Positions 13,636 through 26,338 are shown, numbered from the stretch's first letter. The stretch is DNA of 64,000 nt from Paraescarpia echinospica (GCA_020002185.1 CM034541.1:30735992-30799991), one strand, 5' to 3'. A program made the numbers and translations. Notes: generated by a model from the sequence alone, not told the origin.

Positions 13636-14697
13636 ATGGATCACGCAGCAAAAGTTCTACTGCTACTGTTGTTTGTAATTGCTTTTGTGAACGTTTTGCT
13701 CTGGCTATATGTGCATAAAGAGTCAGGTTTGCCCCACCACGTTACGGTGACGCGACTGAGTAAAACACAAGCCAACGACGCCCAGCTCCAAGTACCGATT
13801 CTCCTGATGTTTACGTGTTTCACTCGCGAACAAGGCAAAGCGTTCATACATACAAATACGTTGCGAAATTGGGCTCTGTTTCGACCGTTCGTGCAACCGA
13901 TGTTATACACGGACTACGCAGACGGGCCGTTCGTCAAGTTTGCGAAACAGCTTGGGTGGTACGTAATGCCAGTGCCGAAAATGTCAAGTATTGGCGTGCC
14001 GTATTTAAAGAACATGTTTTTGACGGCGATGAAGACTCACCATTCAGTGTTATACGGGTATGTTAATGGGGACATTCTCTTCACCGATGGTTTTATCGAG
14101 ACGCTTCATGAAGTGGTTAGACACATTGACGCGTTAAACACTACCATGATCGTTGGGAGAAGAACAAATCATAAAATCAATTTCAACAGTTCGATACCAA
14201 TTTATCACCTCAGTGACGTATTGAAGCTGAGTCGGAAAGGCAGCTTATTTGTCACCGACGCCGAAGATTATTTCTTCGTCACGAGCGATTTTCCGTGGCG
14301 AGTCATTCCAGACTTGGTGATTGGTCGTCCGGCTTACGATAATTTCCTTGTTGGGACAGCGATCAAGCGAAACATTTCCGTAATAGACGCGACCAAGACT
14401 ATCATTGCACTGCATCAGACGGGTGTAGATGGCAACTACGCTGGACACAAACGCCACGACCCCAACTTCAACACGAAGCTGATAAGGAAGATTATTGGGA
14501 AGTTTAATTATCGCGATGGATTAACTGTGTCGGCTCACTATCAATGCGAACGAGATTTCCTAGGCAACGTGTTCATCCAAAAACGACCACCAAAGTCAAA
14601 TAAGTCTCTAAAATCCAAAAGGAAAACCAAAAAAGGTAAAAAAATACACAGTGAAACACAAAACACTTACCAAAAAGAAAAACAAGAAAAGGCGTGA
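13636..14697 (+). CDS. Type II membrane glycosyltransferase-like protein, copy 1
   Basis: A single-exon 353-codon gene. Residues 1-6 are a short cytosolic end, about 7-26 a hydrophobic membrane anchor, and about 52-315 a probable Golgi-luminal globular domain. Features expected of a GT-A-type nucleotide-sugar transferase fold include NGDILFTDG (144-152; the GD may be the metal-binding acidic motif), AEDYFF (209-214), GRPAYDNFLV (230-239), VIDATK (249-254), ALHQTG (258-263) and GNYAGHK (266-272). Sequons lie at N168, N184 and N246. The start has G at -3 and +4. The C-terminus differs from copy 2: one extra A in the run at about 14637-14644 shifts the frame, replacing the Lys/Arg-rich tail with an unrelated one of about 17 residues ending at TGA. 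The enzyme class is inferred from fold-like motifs; donor and acceptor are unknown. A domain search would settle the family. Confidence 0.8.
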   Translation: MDHAAKVLLLLLFVIAFVNVLLWLYVHKESGLPHHVTVTRLSKTQANDAQLQVPILLMFTCFTREQGKAFIHTNTLRNWALFRPFVQPMLYTDYADGPFVKFAKQLGWYVMPVPKMSSIGVPYLKNMFLTAMKTHHSVLYGYVNGDILFTDGFIETLHEVVRHIDALNTTMIVGRRTNHKINFNSSIPIYHLSDVLKLSRKGSLFVTDAEDYFFVTSDFPWRVIPDLVIGRPAYDNFLVGTAIKRNISVIDATKTIIALHQTGVDGNYAGHKRHDPNFNTKLIRKIIGKFNYRDGLTVSAHYQCERDFLGNVFIQKRPPKSNKSLKSKRKTKKGKKIHSETQNTYQKEKQEKA

Positions 14698-15870
14698 CAA
14701 ACATTGAAACTATATGATGTTGAACTATATGGATTGAACTATGTGAGTCGTTTCCGTTATATAAATAAGCAGTAATGCATTACGCGATTGTGTGGTGTTG
14801 TAAGCCTGTAATCAAGGCGAGGCATTACAAATGCTAATATAAACAAAAGGACTTGCACATAAGTTGGTACTAAAGTACTCCTTGTAACGTTGATGTTTGC
14901 ATTATCAATTGTCTCAATAGAAAATGTCGAGAACAAAACACGTTGAAAAATCTGCTTTCTAGAATTAGGCAGTGTGTCGCTCGGTTGGCAAGGAGCGCTG
15001 CGCTACGCGTGAAAAGCTGTCACTCTTGACACATCCCGCCTGTACACGCAATGCTGCCGGCTTTGTGCAAACCTAGCAGGGTGCAACTCGGCAATTCTTA
15101 CCACGCATATGTGACGTCAATACATTGCAGATTGCTCATTTATAACCTACTCTAGAGACGGAATTGCTAAACACACAGTGGAAGCGCTCTGTGAAATAAT
15201 AGCGGAATCACACGAAATGCCCTGTGACAATTGACTAAAGAACCTGCAGCGCGGTACCAAAACGGGTACAAAATACACAAAATACCTGACAAAGAAACAA
15301 AAAGAGGAGGCGTGGCAAACATTAAATAAATCAACGTTGTCATGTCGACAGTATGAATTGAACTATTTGAGACCCTTCCGTTATATACGTAAGTAGCAAT
15401 GCATTACGCGATTGTGTAGTGTCATAAACTTATAATCAAAGCGAGGCACTGCAAATACTACTATAAACAAAAGGACTTAAACATAGGTTGGTACTAAAGT
15501 ACTCCTTGTAAGGTTGATGTCTGCATTATCCACTGTCTCAATAGAAAATGTCGCAAACAAAAACACGATGATGAATTTGGTTTCTAACGTCTGGCAGTGT
15601 GTTGCACGCTTGGCAAGGAGCGCGGCGCTACGCGTGAAAATCTGTCACTCATGATTCATCCCTCCTGTACATGCAATGCTGCCGGCTTTGTGCAAACCTA
15701 GCAGGGTGTACCTCGGCGATCCTTATCACGCATGTGTGACGTCAATACATTGCGGATTGCTCATGTATAACCTACACAAGAAACGGAGTCGTTAAACAAG
15801 CAGTGTAAGCGCTCTGGGGAGTCATAGCGGAATCACACGAAATGCCCTGTCACAATTAACTAAATAACGG
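14600..15870 (+). repeat. 625-bp tandem repeat overlapping the 3' end of gene copy 1
   Basis: Two direct units, about 14600-15240 and 15245-15870. Anchors include AATGCATTACGCGATTGTGT, AACAAAAGGACTT and TGCTGCCGGCTTTGTGCAAA, with a constant 625-bp offset (for example TGACGTCA at 15112 and 15737). The second unit begins with a decayed copy of the end of the coding region (AAAATACACAAAATACCTG, GGCGTGGCAAACATT), so the repeat includes the gene's 3' end. The same pair occurs in unit 2 with the same spacing, so this repeat is older than the segmental duplication. Confidence 0.92.
15112..15119. promoter_or_regulatory. Palindromic TGACGTCA (CRE-like) site
   Basis: A full CRE palindrome inside the 625-bp repeat. 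It is also present at 15737-15744 and 21827-21834 and degraded to TAACATCA at 21202-21209. Retention in three of four copies may only reflect recent ancestry; function is untested. Confidence 0.3.
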
Positions 15871-16805
15871 CGGAATCTCCAAAGGTGAGAGTCAGCGGAG
15901 CGCAGTGTGCTAGTGATCTAGTGTTGAGAAACGGTCCGTCCGGTATGCGGCAGCCAGACCGAGTAGGTGGCGTAGCGTGAACAGCAGTAGTTCGTATTCG
16001 ATGTTCTATTTTATCGGCAGCCGTTGACGGCCAACGAAAATATATGCAATATGATCATGTAGCGTAGTTCTGGTTATGATGACTGCCGCATTTTTTGTAA
16101 GAGTTCCCAAGACACGTTCGCAACTCCGGCCGCAGCAAGAAATCAGCCATGATTCGATAGTAGGGTGTACGTACGATTGCATGTGAACAAATACTGATGC
16201 ATCAGAGATGATTGGGACTAAACGCAAGATACTATTGTGTGTGAGAGTGCCAGTTGAGATTGTGGTAGAGCACAAGACAACATTGTATCTAAAGTACCGG
16301 TGAGAATTGTGGCATACGTTCCTGAAGTTGTACTCACGTATGCATCTGTTTTGCCGTGTGCCGACAAAGATGTCTTTACTGATATATGTACTGCTGTAAT
16401 TAAAACTATCACATCATTTATTACTGAAAGTCATGCTTTAATAGTTTTGTTTGTAATTGACATTCGAATTCCAAACGTGATTAATTTGAAGAAAAACATA
16501 TATATATAAATATATATAATAATTATATGTATGCATGTATATATATATATATATATATACGCTACATATTCTGCGAAGACATTATATGTATATGTATGCT
16601 GCTTTTGTTATTGGTCTTAACTTACACTATCAGAACGAGAATAGTCATCAGAAAGATCATCCTGCAAAAATAATATATGTTACATGTATGTCGTTTTGTG
16701 TGTCCAAGACTGCGGAGAAAGTCAAAAGCAGGCAAAGGAATTACGATGATGATCAGTGACATGAAAGAGATCTGGCAGTACGTCCGTTGATACCTGGATA
16801 TGTTT

Positions 16806-18400
16806 ATTGACATTCGAATTCCAAACGTGGTGATTCTGGTACTTTACCTTGCATCATACATGTATACAGCAGCCACTTTGCACAACTGATTCCATTCTCC
16901 CGTGCTGCCTTTACCATATCAACACGCATCTCATCAATACCAAGTGCTCTCCCCTTCTTCATCCCATTTAACCAAGTTTGCATATATGTATCTGTAATAT
17001 CGGGTAACTCCAATTTTCGTTCTACATATGATGGTAATTCCAAAACATTTTTATTCCCTTCCTGGTTCAGAAGCTCCTTGAAGTACTTTTTTTTCCAGAC
17101 CTTCAACACTGCTTCTTGTTCTGTCACTAAATTCCCGTTTCGTCTTCTGCATACACAAAACGAACACCACTGGCTTGTACTGTTTCGTGACGTCCTCTCC
17201 AGCTACAACTTTGCAGTTCTTAATCTTCGCTAGCTGCCTCCGGACTATCAGCAGATCCAGTTCCGTCTTGTGCTGTCCAATTCTATGTGTAATATTTTGG
17301 CTCTCTCGCTTCGAGAAAAAAAATAGTTAGCCACTGCGAAGCCATTTCTAGCCATGAGTTACACCAGAGCCAGACCCTCTCTATTCCTTACACCCCACCC
17401 GTGTCTGCAACACTCTCTTCTTCACCTAGTTCCGCTACTCCAACATGTGAATTGCAGTTTCCCACAATATACAATATCAAATCCAGCTACACCAATCCCA
17501 ATGTCCTCTCCGAATCATCACTGAACTCCTCTTTCTCTGCCTCCATCCGTCCCGTCTGTGGCCCGTATACAGACTTAACGCACACCAGCTGATTCCTAAT
17601 CATCAACCATGCCATCCTTATGCGTCCTTTCCATCTCTCCACTCAAACCACCGTCTTACTGATCTCTTCTGATACAATGATGCCAATACCATTACTTCTT
17701 CCATTTCCCTCTGCGTGCAGTAGCTTGAATCCGCCCATCAGTATTCCCGCTCTATGGCCCTTCCATATCGTTTTCTGTGTGCACACCACCTCCAATCGCC
17801 TTCTCTCCACCAACTCCACCATCTCAACTGCTTTCCCGCTCATTGAACCGACATTCAAACTGCCTAACCGTCCGTCACATTTGGATCGCTGCCGGCCAGA
17901 CGATCACCGTGGACTTCGCTGTCTCCTCGCCGCTGCCAATGTATAGACGGCGCATTGGTTGTCCCGAACGCGGTAGCCCTCTCGTTCACTGTTACTTGTA
18001 CCATCATATGATTTGGGACACCATTGCCACTCAGCAGCGCTGCCCTGGCTGACCTGCTAATGCGATGTTATGTCAGAGTTTTCCTTCTCCTAGATCACCT
18101 GCCTACCATGGCTTGTTGGTGAGATATGCCCAGTAATATGTGTCCATAGTTGGGAGTTTGCATGGTACAGCATCGGTACGTGTCCACACGCTGGTGGGCC
18201 GTGCACACTGCACCTTTAAGGCTCCAACCTGCTCCGAGTTCCCCAGCACATTAGCCTGGGGTCGCAAGGTGCCCAGTATCCGCAGTGCACCACAATGTGG
18301 TTGTGCTAGAGTCTTGTCTATGGAGAGGCTATGTACCAGCAAGGGAGACTTATGCATTCGGCTCTCTTTTCACTCCTAGGAGCTATCTGGCGACTGTAGC
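16806..18400 (-). pseudogene. Decayed RTE-clade non-LTR retrotransposon between the duplication units
   Basis: Minus-strand pieces appear in the expected 5'-to-3' order. 17858-17643 reads NVGSMSGKAVEMVELVERR, VVCTQKTIWKG and GFKLLHAEGNGRSNGIGI, matching the start of an RTE-type apurinic endonuclease (NVGSMTGR, QETKWKG, GRNGVGI). 17127-16804 reads VWKKKYFKELLN, GRALGIDEMRVDMVKAA and MMQGKVPESP, matching the region just before RT motif A. The 3' half of the RT is missing: homology stops at the boundary with duplication unit 1. 18357-18103 may be 5' UTR. Many stops and frameshifts make it dead. Confidence 0.72.
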
Positions 18401-19734
18401 TGAATGCGAAAGTATGAATCACAAACTACATACTACAAACTACACACTACACTACAGCACTTGGCGCATCACACAGACCTGTGTTAACACACCACACCAC
18501 AATGCGTAGGACTAAAACATCAATTCGACTTGTAGCTATTGAACTGTACTTCATTCTACAACACATTTATATTTCTATCATCTTGTTACTGCCATCCGAA
18601 AACAGAAGAAAGGTAACACTGTTGGTGGGGCAAAAACCAAATAAACGAAAAATGTGATGACCATTTCGGAAGGATCCCTAAACCATTAAATGTGAGCTAG
18701 AACTAGTTTATTACATAACGAGAACATAAATTGCTTGGCCAAAATAATGGCATTAATTTGTGAGATAGTACACCAATAGTTTATGTGCTGGGGTAACAAT
18801 AATGGTATTTTCTCATTAATAATTATTGTTAACAACACCACGTTCAAAACTTATTATAGTCAAATAAAAATGGCATATTGCGTATTAATAGACGACGTCC
18901 AAACAAAACAATATAAAACACGATATTTTTGCAGGGATATGTGCAGTTAGTAGTTTAAATTATTATATTACGGTAAATCTATGTCAAATAAAAACACGTG
19001 AGCTGTGTTTATTAACTAGATAGAAACATATTATAAAACCATAATTGTTCAGGAATGTAAATAATGTTTATAATCCAGGAAAGAAGGCGACTAGTTGGTG
19101 TTCTGCTCCCCAACTATCACTATGCAACTACAATCAAAGTGTCTATGTCAGTGGTTTATTCAATGTGTGGTCTCAAAGCCGGGCTAGGGCTGGGCCATGT
19201 ATAAATGTTTGGTCTAACCATAAAAACGACCACAACATGTCGCTAAATATACAACATATACACACACCACGTTATCAACAATATCGCTCATTATTTTGTC
19301 GATCAAAACTTACAACAACTGAAATTGCGATTGAGGTTACGCGATGAAAACTACCAAATCTACGCAAGGTGGAGCCACGTGATCACGTCCCAGTTTCCCG
19401 GGTTACCTCGCCCTAGGCCTTGTGCCTGCTGCTGAAGCGGACATCCGGCAAGTGCTGTACTCATTTCGTTGCTTTCGTCAGAAGTATTATAATACCCATA
19501 AATGTAACATTTAATATTAACATCTATCCAATGTCTATTCACCATTACGTTGTAGATTATTGAATGTAGTGCGTCTCTCGCATCTTGCTGTGAACAAATT
19601 TGATTAATATATTACAAACAGCGGGGCAGAATACGACGGTTGGACGTGGGCTTATTTACACGCAAGTCGTACCACTGCTAGCTGCAGTGCAGACGAGCAT
19701 ATTTGACAGGCGACGTGTGACGTGAGTTAAGGCA

Positions 19735-20808
19735 ATGGATAACGCAACAAAATGTCTACTGCTGCTACTGCTGTCTGTATTTGCTTTTGTGAACGTGTCG
19801 CTCTGGATATATGTGCATAAAGAGTCACGTTTGCGCCACGACGTTACCGTGACGCGACTGAGTAAAACACAAGCCAACGACGCCCAGCTCCAAGTACCGA
19901 TTCTCCTGATGTTTACGTGTTTCACTCGCGAACAAGGCAAGGCGTTCATACATACAAATACGTTGCGAAATTGGGCTCTGTTTCGACCGTTCGTGCAACC
20001 GATATTATACACGGACTACGCAGACGGGCCGTTCATCAAGTTTGCGAAACTGCTTGGGTGGTACGTAATGCCAGTGCCGAAAATGTCAAGTATTGGCGTG
20101 CCGTATTTAAAGAACATGTTTTTGACGGCGATGAAGACCCACCATTCAGTGTTATACGGGTATGTTAATGGGGACATTCTCTTCACCAATGGTTTTATCG
20201 AGACGCTGCGTGACGTGGTTAGACACATTGACAAGTTAAACACTACCATGATCGTTGGGAGAAGAACAAATCATAAAATCAATTTCAAAAGTTCGATACC
20301 CATTTATCACCTCAATGACGTACTGAAGCTGAGTCGGAAAGGCAGCTTATTTGCCACCAACGCCGAAGATTATTTCTTCGTCACGGGCGATTTTCCGTGG
20401 CGAGTCATTCCAGACTTGGTGATTGGTCGTCCGGCTTACGATAATTTCCTTGTTGGGACAGCGATCAAGCGAAACATTTCCGTAATAGACGCGACCAAGA
20501 CTATCTTTGCACTGCATCAGACGGGTATAGATGGCAATTACGCTGGACACAAACGCCACGACCCCAATTTCAATACGAAGCTGATAAGGAAGGTTATTGG
20601 GAAGTTTAACTATCGCGATGGATTAACTGTGTCGGCTCAATACCAATGCGAACGAGATTTCCTAGGCAACGTGTTCATCCAAAAACGACCACCAAAGTCA
20701 AATAAGTCTCTAAAATCCAAAAGGAAAACCAAAAAAGGTAAAAAATACACAGTGAAACACAAAACACTTACCAAAAAGAAAAACAAGAAAAGGCGTGGCA
20801 AACATTGA
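19735..20808 (+). CDS. Type II membrane glycosyltransferase-like protein, copy 2
   Basis: Intronless 357-codon paralogue of the gene at 13636, with the same layout: anchor about residues 8-27, luminal domain, basic tail. The luminal domain differs at only a scatter of positions, while the anchor region is more diverged. NGDILFT is followed by N here instead of D. GRPAYDNFLVG, VIDATK, ALHQTG and GNYAGHKRHDPNFNT are unchanged. The C-terminus has the probable ancestral Lys/Arg-rich tail (KHKTLTKKKNKKRRGKH), because the A run at about 20740 has six rather than seven bases. The start was chosen to match copy 1 (GAGTTAAGGCA before ATG). A role in modifying secreted or membrane glycans is inferred only. 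Confidence 0.82.
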   Translation: MDNATKCLLLLLLSVFAFVNVSLWIYVHKESRLRHDVTVTRLSKTQANDAQLQVPILLMFTCFTREQGKAFIHTNTLRNWALFRPFVQPILYTDYADGPFIKFAKLLGWYVMPVPKMSSIGVPYLKNMFLTAMKTHHSVLYGYVNGDILFTNGFIETLRDVVRHIDKLNTTMIVGRRTNHKINFKSSIPIYHLNDVLKLSRKGSLFATNAEDYFFVTGDFPWRVIPDLVIGRPAYDNFLVGTAIKRNISVIDATKTIFALHQTGIDGNYAGHKRHDPNFNTKLIRKVIGKFNYRDGLTVSAQYQCERDFLGNVFIQKRPPKSNKSLKSKRKTKKGKKYTVKHKTLTKKKNKKRRGKH

Positions 20809-21960
20809 AACTATATGATGTTTACAGTATGAATTGAATTATGTGAGTCGTTTCCGTTATATAAATAAGCAGTAATGCATTACGCGATTGTGTGGTGTTG
20901 TAAGCCTGTAATCAAGGCGAGGCATTACAAATGCTAATATAAACAAAAGGACTTGCACATAAGTTGGTACTAAAATACTCCTTGTAACGTTGATGTTCGC
21001 ATTATCCATTGTCTCAGTAGAAAATGTCGAGAAAAAACACGTTGAAAAAATCTGTTTTCTAGAACCAGGCTCGGTTGGCATGAAGCGCGACGCTACGCGT
21101 GAAAACCTGTCATTTTTTATTCATCCCGCCTGTACACGCAATGCTGCCGGCTTTGTGCAAACCTAGCAGGGTGCACCTCGGCAATTCTTCCCACGCATGT
21201 GTAACATCAATACACTGCAGATTGCTAATTTATAACCTACTCTAGTGACGGAATTGTTAAACAAACAGTGGAAGCGCTCTGGGAAATAATAGCGGAATCA
21301 CACGAAATGCCCTGTGACAGTTGACTAAAGAACCTGCAGCGCGGTACCAAAACGGGTACAAAATACACAAAATACCTGACAAAGAAACAACAAGAGGAGG
21401 CGTGGCAAACATTAAATAAATCAACGTTGTGATGTCGACACTATGAATTGAACTATGTGAGTCGTTTCCGTTATATAAATAAGCAGTAATGCATTACGCG
21501 ATTGTGTGGTGTGGTAAGCTTATAATAAAAGCGAGGCACTGCAAATACTACTATAAACAAAAGGACTTAAACATAGGTTGGTACTAAAGTACTCCTTGTA
21601 TGGTTGATGTCTGCATTATCCACTGTCTCAGTAGAAAATGTCGCAAACAAAAACACGATGATGAATTTGGTTTCTAACGTCTGGCAGTGTGTCGCACTCT
21701 TGGCAAGGAGCACGGCGCTACGCGTGAAAATCTGTCACTCATGATTCAGCCCTCCTGTACATGCAATGCTGCCGGCTTTGTGCAAACCTAGCAGGGTGTA
21801 CCTCGGCGATCCTTATCACGCATGTGTGACGTCAATACATTGCGGATTGCTCATGTATAACCTACGCAAGAAACGGAATCGTTAAACAAGCAGTGTAAGC
21901 GCTCTGGAGAGTCATGGCGGAATCACACGAAATGCCCTGTCACAATTAACTAAATAACGG
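20700..21960 (+). repeat. 625-bp tandem repeat downstream of gene copy 2
   Basis: Same repeat pair as after copy 1, with units about 20700-21330 and 21335-21960. The second unit again contains a decayed coding end (GGCGTGGCAAACATTAAATA). Confidence 0.92.
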
Positions 21961-22889
21961 CGGGATCTCCAATAGGTGAGAGTCAGCGGAGCGCAGCGTG
22001 CTAGTGACCTAGTGTTGAGAAACGGTCCGTCCGGTATGCGGCAGCCAGACCGAGTAGGTGGCGTAGCGTGAACAGCAGTAGTTCGTATTCGATGTTCTAT
22101 TTTATCGGCAGCCGTTGACGGCCAACGAGAATATATGCAATATGATCATGAATCGTAGTTCTGGTTATGATGACTGCCGCATTTTTTGTTAGAGTTCCCA
22201 AGACACGTTCGCAACTCCGGCCGCAGCAAGAAGTCAGACGCGATTCGATGGTAGGGTGTACGTACGATTGTATGTGAACAAATACTGATGCATCAGAGAT
22301 GATTGGGACTAAACGCAAGATACTAATGTGTGTGAGCGTGCCAGTTGAGATTGTGGTAGAGCACAAGACAACATTGTATATAAAGTACCAGTGAGAATTG
22401 TGGCATACGTACCTGAAGTTGTGCTCATGTATGCATCTGTTTTGCCGTGTGCCGACAAAATTGTCTTTAGTAATATATGTACTGCTGTAATTAAAACTAT
22501 CACATCATTTATTACTGAAAGGCATCCTTTAATAGTTTTGTTTGTAATTGACATTCGAATTCCAAACGTGATTAATTTGAAGAAACAAAATATATATAAA
22601 TATATATAATAATTATATGTATGCATGTATATATATATATATACGCTACATATTCTGCGAAGACATTATATGTATATGTATGCTGCTTTTGTTATTGGTC
22701 TTAATTTATACTATCAGAACAGAATAGTCATCAGAAAGATCATCCTGCAAAAATAATATATGTTACATATATGTCGTTTTGTGTGTCCAAGACAGCGGAG
22801 AAAGTCAACAGCAGGCAAAAGAATTATGATGATGATCAGTGACATGAAAGAGATATGTCATTACGTCCGTTGATACCTGAATATGTTTA

Positions 22890-23739
22890 TTGCATAATGA
22901 CGAAGCAAGCATAGACGCCTATAGACAACATCAGGATTCCTGACATGGTGCTCGGTGGAAACGTCAGGCTTGACATGGTCCTCCCTTCAGCGTCAGTTGA
23001 TTGTAATGCAACCAAGAACAAAACGTGAAAATAACTATATAATATAAAAGTTATATGTCCGGGCTGTCATGAAACATACGAAGGTGAAGCTGTTCACTTA
23101 CTTGGAATCTGACACGTACACATTACGGCCACGTCACGGTGAAGGTGAACATCAAACCAGTGAGACCCACAACATAACGACCAAAGACGGGCTAATCTTG
23201 AGAGATAGCTTATTGCACATGAAGACCAGCGAAGCGACTGAGGAGATAACCATCCATCAACAGCTATTTCGGGGATTGTAATGCAGTTGCTACCATATGA
23301 CAAGAACCAACATGATTGCAAGCGGCCCAAGACCAGCTCACATTGGCGCCGGTAAAAGGACCGTGGTGGTCTTGAAACTTTCTTTGAACAAAACATTGTA
23401 ATATATTACGAAATGTAGCAATGCTTTGACCGGAGTTGTGAACCGTGGCAGACATTAAAATAATTCTAATAGAAACGAACACTCCTAACTTAGATTTCAA
23501 AAATCAGCTTGTCACACAACACAATACAAAAACCCGCCGTTTCATGTATAGAGGAAAGACATCAACATTGCAACTGGAGTGTAAGCACAAACAGACTCTA
23601 TGTGCTGAAAAGCTAATAAATATTGTTAGAATGCATTTTTATGTTCATTTCCTTCTGGAAAACTTGGCCAGAAATAAATATCGCATTTTGCTGGACGAAA
23701 CATATCAGGGTTGCGCAATGCAATGTTTTGTTACATTGT
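22890..23739. other. No recognised gene
   Basis: Frames at 23069-23281 (plus) and 23396-23094 (minus) overlap each other and carry no motif I recognise. Confidence 0.4.
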
Positions 23740-23835
23740 ACACATACGCACGCACGCATACACACACACACACACACAGAGCCACGCACACACCCACACA
23801 CTCTTACACTCAGACATTCATACACACATTTTGCA
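23740..23835. repeat. CA microsatellite
   Basis: Impure (CA)n tract. Confidence 0.9.
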
Positions 23836-26023
23836 AACACATGCATTGCTACCTGCTGCTCCTTCCGTAGACTAATGGTTCCTCCTAAGTTCCGTGGGAT
23901 TTTGTAATATTTTTTTAAACCGTCGCCCTCCCTCTTAATACTTGTCAAATCATCTGGGGGTCATTTTTTATTCGAAGTATGACGACACACCACAAAATTA
24001 ATGCAACACCTCAGAGAAGTATAATAAGAAGGCAGGTATTAAGTGAAAACACCACGTTTGCTATGAATTCACTGTGCGAAACACATATAATGTTTCACTA
24101 ATAACATTAGGAACAATACGGTGGGTAACATAATGCATCGGTACGACTTAACTGACGGCACGTGGTTATCAATATTTACCCACCACGAAGCCAAGTTCAG
24201 ATATCCACAGTAGCACCAACGTGCAGTAATACTGATTTCATTCGATAGGCGGCGCCAGCAGAGCAAAATTTCCCGACATCTCGTCAATATCGAGCTACCA
24301 CCAACCACTTGCAATACGACGTTTTTTACTTTTGTATTTGACGCTACAAACGTTACGATGTTTTTTCACATTATACTGCCAAAACAAGACTACGCAGACG
24401 ATTTCACACGACACTATATCAAAAGAATACAACGCAGAAAGCTTGTAGTACGTGCCTAACACCACGACTATGTTGTTGTTTTGGCGGTATCCAGTTCGTT
24501 TACAGCGGCCGACTTTTGTGCTATTTTCAGATGTAAGAAGATCGTGAGCGATCTGCACAATGTAGGCTACCTGCTGATATTAAGATCGCTCACGCGTGTT
24601 CGTAATTTTATCTTGACAATACTATAAGTGGTGTGTATTTTAAACAGTTGGTAGTCATGCAGCATTTTGTCTAGGGCATACTAATCAAGGCGCTCAGAAT
24701 ATATTCATAGTTTTGGTTGCTACCAGTCAGGTCCAGGCAATTGTTTGACCAGTCTCAATGTCCAACCAGTACCAGCCAGTGATTGCGCTGGATGAACTGT
24801 GAATGTACCAGTGTGATTTAATTATGTAAGACAAATTCCCAAGGAATTAACGTTACAAGAACGAAATCCGGCAGAACAATATTTAACTTTTATTATCGAA
24901 ACGTGTTTTTAAGTTTTATTGGCATTTGTGAAATGTAAATGTATTTCATTAGATAGTTTGCCATTACACGTTGCATATTGGGAAACCAGTTAGTCTAGTT
25001 TCTTGTTTGTCTTGCAATAACTTTATTAACCTAAGTTATTTCAATTTAATCAAAGTTAGTTGTTAGTATAATTGAAGTTAATTATAATTAAATTCAATTA
25101 ACACTTAGCTTAAGCAAATTAAATTAAGTTAAGTATTAATTTAATTGAGAAAAAAGATAAGTAATTTTAATAAAACTAGTAAACGTGTTTGGTTAATTTA
25201 ACGTAATTGCGCAATTTCGGAGTTAATTCTAATTTAATTATTTAGCTTTTCACCTTAATTGTCCCATGCCTGGTTGGTGGAACACATGTTTATTTTAGCA
25301 ACGAAATCGTAACAACCGTCTCGCTTTTGTCTGACGATAACTGAGCATTTTGCGGATTCACATTTTTTTTTTTTGACTTCCGCTTTGTTGTTTCTAGGTA
25401 CCCATAAATGGCAATACGAACGAACCTGAATATGTTGGTGTATATTCTCGTGTCGCTGGCGGCTTCTGCTTTGATTAATTTTATACGGACTATATGACGT
25501 CCTAATTTTCGTGCACGTACAAAATGCATAGAGATTAACTGTAAGCTATTGCGTACCGCCGTACCCACCAGTTGGGAGTGCTGGTAGCGCTTTACACACC
25601 ACTCACAATACCAATTGCATTTTCTCTGGAAGACATTCAGCCACACTGCATTTACTGCGCGAATACCATTTGCTCTAATCTATATCTTACCCCGTTGGTG
25701 TACTCATTATATTGTTCTATATACTGTGTACGTACAACGGGCTATGTTACGTATCTGTGTACTAGCTCAATGTTTTCTAATTTTAGAAGAGCAACAGTCG
25801 TCCCTCCGAGTTGGTGAAGGGAGGTTCCGATGTGTCGGATAGTTTTGATTTATATCATACATTTATAATTTATCAGTCTAGCTGGACATTTGTATGAATT
25901 GATTGGTACCTTTTACGTTGCATGCTAACAACTCCTGACGTATGAGGTTATATTCCAAACAGGCGTGTTCATACTAACATAACCATAACCGAGTGTTTTC
26001 TTACACGTGCCCTTCTCTGGAGG
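23836..26023. other. No recognised gene; AT-rich TTAA-dense stretch
   Basis: 25010-25250 is extremely AT-rich with many TTAATTAA-like words, low in complexity but not a clean tandem repeat. Nothing coding was recognised. Confidence 0.4.
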
Positions 26024-26036
26024 TGTGTGTGTGTGG

Positions 26037-26112
<76 letters not shown>
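26024..26112. repeat. GT then (GA)n microsatellite
   Basis: A short GT run followed by about 70 bp of GA. Confidence 0.95.
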
Positions 26113-26116
<4 letters not shown>

Positions 26117-26338
26117 ACGTGTATGCGTATGTGGAAACATTGGCGTTATCGACCTTATTCCCATATTTGGACACCTCGTCCTCCTATTTGGCGACCTATT
26201 TGGCGACCTTATCCTTCCTATACCCTGGCCCATTTCACTACCATTAGACACGTGCATCACGCAAGTAATGTATTCCATTTGTGCAACGTTATAGATGAAT
26301 GAGAAGGGTATCACTAACGCGTCAGATACTCCTAATAC

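Larger units (their letters stand above)
18459..22889 (+). repeat. Segmental duplication, unit 2
   Basis: Direct copy of 12233-16808 with the same content: an upstream region, a complete glycosyltransferase-like gene, a 625-bp tandem repeat pair and a TA-rich right end (22590-22650). It lacks the LINE-tail insertion and the 24-bp duplicated word seen at the right edge of unit 1. Confidence 0.95.

Noticed and set aside
17620..17946. Plus-strand 108-codon frame
   Set aside because: It is the antisense shadow of the RTE endonuclease remnant.
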